Source: Paracoccus sigandri (GTDB lineage Bacteria; Pseudomonadota; Alphaproteobacteria; Rhodobacterales; Rhodobacteraceae). Taken from it: a stretch of 64,000 bases of DNA. Every line of letters begins with the position of its first letter. Positions within the stretch are counted from its first letter, which is position 1. The stretch spans positions 102,298 through 166,297 of the forward strand of contig NZ_QNRC01000009.1 of assembly GCF_003709565.1 (NCBI RefSeq), given 5' to 3'. The notes below the pieces were generated by a model. That model saw only the letters and a list, made by a program, of their open reading frames with translations, made no database searches and was not told where the DNA came from. Positions 60,432 through 64,000 of the stretch are shown in pieces. A program made the translations under genes and the position numbers.

Positions 60432-61504
60432 CCCAGAGAACCGACCCCGTCGCCCGGATCGAGGGCGTGACCAAATCCTTCGGCAAGACCATCGCCCTGC
60501 ATCAGATGAACCTGCAGATCGCCAGCGGCGAATTCGTGACCTTCCTGGGCCCCTCGGGCTGCGGCAAGTCCACCACGCTGCGCATCCTGGGCGGGTTCGA
60601 GACCCCCGATACCGGCCGCATCATCCTGAACGGCCAGGACGTGACGGCGCTGCCGCCGAACCGGCGCAAGGTGAACATGGTGTTTCAGGACTATGCGCTG
60701 TTTCCCCACATGACCACCCGGCGCAACATCGCCTTCGGGCTGGAGCTGAAGGGCCTGTCGCGCCGCGCCATCGATGCGCGGATCGACGAGCTGGCCGCGT
60801 TCCTGCAGCTGGCCGACTATCTGGACCGCCGCCCCGACCAGCTGTCGGGGGGCCAGCGCCAGCGCGTGGCGCTGGCCCGCGCCCTGGCCCCGGACCCCGA
60901 GATGCTGCTGCTGGACGAGCCGCTCGGCGCGCTGGACGCCAAGCTGCGCACCCAGGTGCAGATCGAGCTGAAGAACATCCAGCGGCGCACCAACAAGGCG
61001 TTCTTCTTCGTCACCCACGACCAGGAAGAGGCGCTGACCATGTCCGACCGGATCGTGGTCATGAACCAGGGCCGGATCGAACAGGACGGCACGCCCGAGG
61101 AGCTGTATTTCCGCCCCGCCAGCCGCTTCGTCGCCGAGTTCATCGGCGAGACCAACCTGCTGGAGGCCACCTTCCGCGGGATCGAGGGCGATGCGGCGGT
61201 CATCGACTGGCTGGGCAACCCGCTGCGCTGCAACCCCGCCGGCCAGGGCTTCGCGCCCGGCGCGGCGGTCACGGCCTCGGTCCGGCCCGAGCGGATCGCC
61301 GTCTCGGCCGACCGGCCCGCGACCGAAAACGCCGTCGAGGCCCGGATCGTCACCTCGATCTTCAAGGGCAGCCGCTACCTACTGGAACTGGCGGTGAACG
61401 GCACCCGCGTCAGCGCCTATGCCGACAGCCCGGTCGCCGCCGATCAGGGCGCCTCGGTCTGGCTGGGCTGGTCGCGATCGAGCATCAGCCTGATCGGCGA
61501 CTAG
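60428..61504 (+). CDS. ABC transporter ATPase, PotA type
   Basis: A 358-residue ATPase with Walker A GPSGCGKST (41-49), Q-loop VFQDYALFPHMT, signature LSGGQRQRVALARAL (139-153), Walker B LLLDEPLGALD and H-loop VTHDQEEA, plus a C-terminal TOBE-like regulatory domain (about 240-358). It powers the polyamine/opine-type importer. It overlaps the PotC-type gene by 4 bases and is the last gene of the unit, 7 bp before the MATE gene. Confidence 0.92.
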   Translation: MTQRTDPVARIEGVTKSFGKTIALHQMNLQIASGEFVTFLGPSGCGKSTTLRILGGFETPDTGRIILNGQDVTALPPNRRKVNMVFQDYALFPHMTTRRNIAFGLELKGLSRRAIDARIDELAAFLQLADYLDRRPDQLSGGQRQRVALARALAPDPEMLLLDEPLGALDAKLRTQVQIELKNIQRRTNKAFFFVTHDQEEALTMSDRIVVMNQGRIEQDGTPEELYFRPASRFVAEFIGETNLLEATFRGIEGDAAVIDWLGNPLRCNPAGQGFAPGAAVTASVRPERIAVSADRPATENAVEARIVTSIFKGSRYLLELAVNGTRVSAYADSPVAADQGASVWLGWSRSSISLIGD

Positions 61505-61511
61505 GCCCGCG

Positions 61512-62861
61512 ATGACCCCCCTGCCCGACGAGATCACCAATCGCCGCGTGTTGCGGATCGCCCTGCCGATCCTTCTGTCCAACGCGACGATCCCGCTGCT
61601 GGGGCTGGTGGACACGGCGGTGATCGGCCAGCTCGGCTCGGCCCCGGCGATCGGGGCGGTCGCCATGGGCGCCGTGATCCTGTCCAGCATCTACCTGCTG
61701 TTCGGCTTCCTGCGCATGGGCACCTCGGGCCTTGCGGCGCAGGCCTGGGGCCGGGGCGAGCCGCAGGCGGTCTCGACCGTCCTCTATCGGGCGCTGATCA
61801 TCGCCGCGCTGGCGGGCCTGGCGCTGATCCTGCTGCAGGCGCCGATCATGGCCGGGACCTTCGCGCTCGCCCCCGCCTCGGACCAGGTCGAGACGGGGGC
61901 GCGGACCTATATCGGCATCCGCATCTGGGGCGCGCCGGCGACGATCAGCATCTATGCGATCACCGGGCTTCTGATCGCGCTGGAGCGGACCCGCGCGGTG
62001 CTGGCCCTGCAGATCTGGATCAACATGGTGAACATCCTGCTGGACCTGTGGTTCGTGCTTGGCCTGGGCTGGGGCGTGGCGGGGATCGCCGCGGCCACGC
62101 TGGTCGCGGAATATTCGGGCCTCGCGCTTGGCCTGTGGTTCTGCCGCGCGCATTTCGCCCCCCATCTGCGCGCCACATGGACCGAGCTTCTGGACCGGGC
62201 GGAGCTGCGGGTGATGATGGCGATGAATGTCGACCTGATCATCCGCGCGCTGCTCTTGCAGTTCAGCTTCACCTCCTTCGTGTTCCTGTCGGCGGGCCTG
62301 GGCGACGTCAAGCTGGCGGCCAACCAGGTGCTGATGCAGTTCATGCACCTGATCGCCTATGTGCTGGACGGTTTCGCCTTCGCGGCCGAGGCGCTGGTCG
62401 GGCAGGCCGTGGGCGCGAAGGCGCTGCACCGGCTGCGCCGCGCCGCCAGCCTGTCGGGCCAATGGGCGCTTGGCGGCGCGCTGCTGCTGTCCGTCGCCCT
62501 GCTGCTGGGCGGCCCGTCGCTGATCCGGCTGATGACCACCTCGCCCGAGGTCCAGGCCGAGGCGATGCGCTATCTGCCTTGGCTGGCCGTCGCGCCGATC
62601 GCCAGCGTGGCCAGCTATATCTTCGACGGCATCTTCGTCGGCGCGACCATGACCCGGCAGATGCGGCAGGCGATGCTGATCTCGGTGCTGCTCTACGGGG
62701 CGACGATCGCGCTGCTGCTGCCGGTCTGGGGCAACCACGCGCTGTGGGCGGCGCTGATCGTCATGAATGTCAGCCGCAGCATCACCATGGCGCTGCGCTA
62801 TCCGCTGGCCGAGGCCCGGCTTCGCGAACCGGCCGAGGCGATGCGCCGGGACGGGGGCTAG
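61512..62861 (+). CDS. MATE-family exporter (DinF type)
   Basis: A 449-residue membrane protein with about 12 helices in two repeats: RIALPILLSNATIPLLGLVD (the N-terminal MATE signature with the conserved DT), LFGFLRMGTSGLAAQAWGRG (cut to 20) and, in the second half, FAFAAEALVGQAVGAK. It exports cationic or amphipathic compounds with a Na or H gradient. It begins 7 bp after the ABC ATPase and may be co-transcribed. Its last codons overlap the end of an IS481-type transposase remnant, so the natural C terminus may have been altered. Confidence 0.88.
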   Translation: MTPLPDEITNRRVLRIALPILLSNATIPLLGLVDTAVIGQLGSAPAIGAVAMGAVILSSIYLLFGFLRMGTSGLAAQAWGRGEPQAVSTVLYRALIIAALAGLALILLQAPIMAGTFALAPASDQVETGARTYIGIRIWGAPATISIYAITGLLIALERTRAVLALQIWINMVNILLDLWFVLGLGWGVAGIAAATLVAEYSGLALGLWFCRAHFAPHLRATWTELLDRAELRVMMAMNVDLIIRALLLQFSFTSFVFLSAGLGDVKLAANQVLMQFMHLIAYVLDGFAFAAEALVGQAVGAKALHRLRRAASLSGQWALGGALLLSVALLLGGPSLIRLMTTSPEVQAEAMRYLPWLAVAPIASVASYIFDGIFVGATMTRQMRQAMLISVLLYGATIALLLPVWGNHALWAALIVMNVSRSITMALRYPLAEARLREPAEAMRRDGG

Positions 62862-62960
62862 TTGTTCAGTCCCGGCATCTGGTGGATCGGATTGACGATG
62901 AATCTGTCTGGCTCTGAAGTCCGGACCTTGCAGATGTATTCGTAGGGCGTAAGGCCATGC
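62858..62960 (-). pseudogene. Remnant of an IS481-type transposase (C-terminal end)
   Basis: On the minus strand the frame from 62957 to the stop at 62858-62860 reads GLTPYEYICKVRTSEPDRF followed by IVNPIHQMPGLNN, the characteristic C terminus of IS481-family transposases. The rest of the transposase, its DDE residues and any terminal inverted repeat are missing; the bases 62961-63033 could not be assigned. The stop codon overlaps the MATE stop codon, so an old insertion followed by deletion probably shaped this junction. Confidence 0.75.
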
Positions 62961-63033
62961 GCCCACTCGGCTGGCAGCGACGGGCGATCCGTGGCAGGAT
63001 TTCCGCTCGGCCGAGGTGCCGCTCAAGGCGTGA

Positions 63034-63831
63034 TCATTTCCGCTCCGACCGGATGCTCTTGCGCAGCGCGTCCATGATGTCGATGACATTGCCGGTCTCG
63101 GCCGCCTTTTCCGGTGCCTTGGCCCGAACCCGGCGTTTCGGGCTTTTCTTCTTGGCGGCGATGATGTCCAGAAGCCGCGCCTGCACCGGGTCGTCGACCA
63201 TCGAAGGATCCCAGGGCACCGTGCGTTCATCGATCAGCTTGCGCATCAGCGTCATCAGCCGGGCCTGCGGCTTTTCGTCGGGCGGGTCGCCGAAATAATC
63301 GGCCTCGTCGCGCACCTCGTCGCCATAGCGCAGGGTCCAGAGCGTGATCCCCTTGCCATGCGGCTCCAGCATGACCGCCCTTTCGCGGCGATACATCACC
63401 AGCCGCGAGATGCCGACCGTCTTCGTCCTGGCCATCGCGTCGCGGATGACGGCGAAAGCCTCGGCCCCGATCTTGTCGGCGGGGGTCAGGTAATGCGCCT
63501 GGTCGAGCCAGACCCAGCCGATGGAATCGGCCGGCACGAACATGTCGATGTCGATGGTGCGGGTGCTGTCCAGGGCGACGGCCTCGATTTCCGCGTCCTC
63601 GAGGACGACATAATCGTCCTCGCCCCGCTGATAGCCCTTGACCTCGTCATCCTCGGCCACCGGCTTGCCCGAGACGGCATCGACATACTGGCTGGCGACG
63701 CGATTGCCGGTCCGGGCGTTCAGCGTGTGGAAGCGGACCTTCTCGGCATCGCTGGTGGCCGGGATCATCGAAACCGGACAGGTGACCAGAGACAGCTTGA
63801 GATAGCCTTTCCAGTAGGAACGCGGTGCCAT
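63034..63831 (-). CDS. ku: Ku protein of non-homologous end joining
   Basis: A 265-residue bacterial Ku. The core (about 5-235) starts YWKGYLKLSLVTCPVSMIPA and contains YVVLEDAEIEAV, DMFVPADSIGWVWLD and RLVMYRRERAVMLEPHGKGI. The C terminus is a basic tail (AAKKKSPKRRVRAKAPEKAA) as needed for DNA and LigD contact. Homodimeric Ku threads onto broken DNA ends and recruits ligase D. No ligD is in the window; it may lie beyond the right edge. Confidence 0.95.
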   Translation of the reverse strand: MAPRSYWKGYLKLSLVTCPVSMIPATSDAEKVRFHTLNARTGNRVASQYVDAVSGKPVAEDDEVKGYQRGEDDYVVLEDAEIEAVALDSTRTIDIDMFVPADSIGWVWLDQAHYLTPADKIGAEAFAVIRDAMARTKTVGISRLVMYRRERAVMLEPHGKGITLWTLRYGDEVRDEADYFGDPPDEKPQARLMTLMRKLIDERTVPWDPSMVDDPVQARLLDIIAAKKKSPKRRVRAKAPEKAAETGNVIDIMDALRKSIRSERK

Positions 63832-63975
63832 TCGTCGGGCTCCTTGGCGAGAGGGCGCAGGAAGGGAACGGGGGACGTCGCCGATGGTTCCGGCAAAACG
63901 CGCCGGCGCACCGATCCGCCTCCCCCACCGCCGGAAAGGCCCCGCCTCGGAACGTCGGCGCTGGGGGGACCTTCC

Positions 63976-64000
63976 GTGAGCGAGCGGCCCGCTCCGGCGC
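63976..64000 (+). CDS. Possible start of a gene running off the window
   Basis: GTG 63976 opens a frame (VSERPAPA) that continues to the window end, with GGGGGGAC about 6 bases upstream. It would be divergent from ku, where a second ku or ligD gene is often found. Eight codons are too few for identification. Confidence 0.25.

Noticed and set aside
1..64000. CRISPR arrays, rRNA or tRNA genes, prophage or integrase genes
   Set aside because: None seen on reading both strands; the only mobile-element trace is the IS481-type remnant at 62858-62960.

Overview
The window is about 70% G+C, densely packed and coding on both strands, with many ATGA/GTGA start-stop overlaps. Gene content (complete ectoine/hydroxyectoine catabolism with a UehABC TRAP transporter, taurine-type aminotransferase next to a MocR regulator, BioMNY, PmtA phosphatidylcholine synthesis) and gene style point to an alphaproteobacterium of the Rhodobacteraceae, most likely Paracoccus or a close relative. 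No rRNA, tRNA or CRISPR array was seen.

Layout. 1-2.9 kb: end of a taurine:pyruvate-type aminotransferase, a MocR regulator and an acetylpolyamine amidohydrolase. 3.0-3.36 kb: a small four-cysteine protein with a strong promoter and terminator. 3.36-7.2 kb: a TetR regulator divergent from an acyl-CoA dehydrogenase / 3-hydroxyacyl-CoA dehydrogenase / thiolase operon. 7.2-11.5 kb: biotin uptake genes bioMNY coupled to a short acyl-adenylating enzyme and a thiolase-like protein lacking two catalytic residues. 11.5-16.8 kb: nitroreductase, a FepA-type TonB-dependent receptor and a BTAD/TPR regulator. 16.8-19.9 kb: a compact minus-strand operon of a TOMM-like YcaO protein, an animal-type haem peroxidase and an orphan protein.

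20.2-32.2 kb is a surface polysaccharide cluster framed by two nucleotide-sugar dehydrogenases, with several GT2 enzymes, a sulfotransferase-like protein and a methyltransferase/coiled-coil protein. One glycosyltransferase gene carries a strikingly AT-richer internal block. 32.2-46.2 kb is the ectoine/5-hydroxyectoine module: minus strand enuR, uehABC, usp, eutABC, doeA, doeB; plus strand asnC-type regulator, semialdehyde dehydrogenase and aminotransferase, which together take the osmolyte from import to aspartate. 46.2-48.4 kb: psd, pssA and pmtA (PE to PC).

48.5-61.5 kb: threonine degradation (kbl-tdh), an XRE-cupin regulator, an Lrp regulator, a class V aminotransferase, then an operon of flavoprotein, CMD protein, AhpD protein, opine-type dehydrogenase and a polyamine-type ABC transporter. 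The kbl promoter and the promoter region of that operon share a 14-bp palindrome (TCCGC-YATG-RCGGA), which suggests one undescribed regulon. 61.5-64 kb: a MATE exporter, a remnant of an IS481-type transposase and a Ku protein.

Strongest candidates for something undescribed: the YcaO/haem-peroxidase operon, the catabolic regulon defined by the shared operator, and the bioMNY-linked ligase/degenerate thiolase pair. All functional statements rest on reading motifs by eye; no database search was run.
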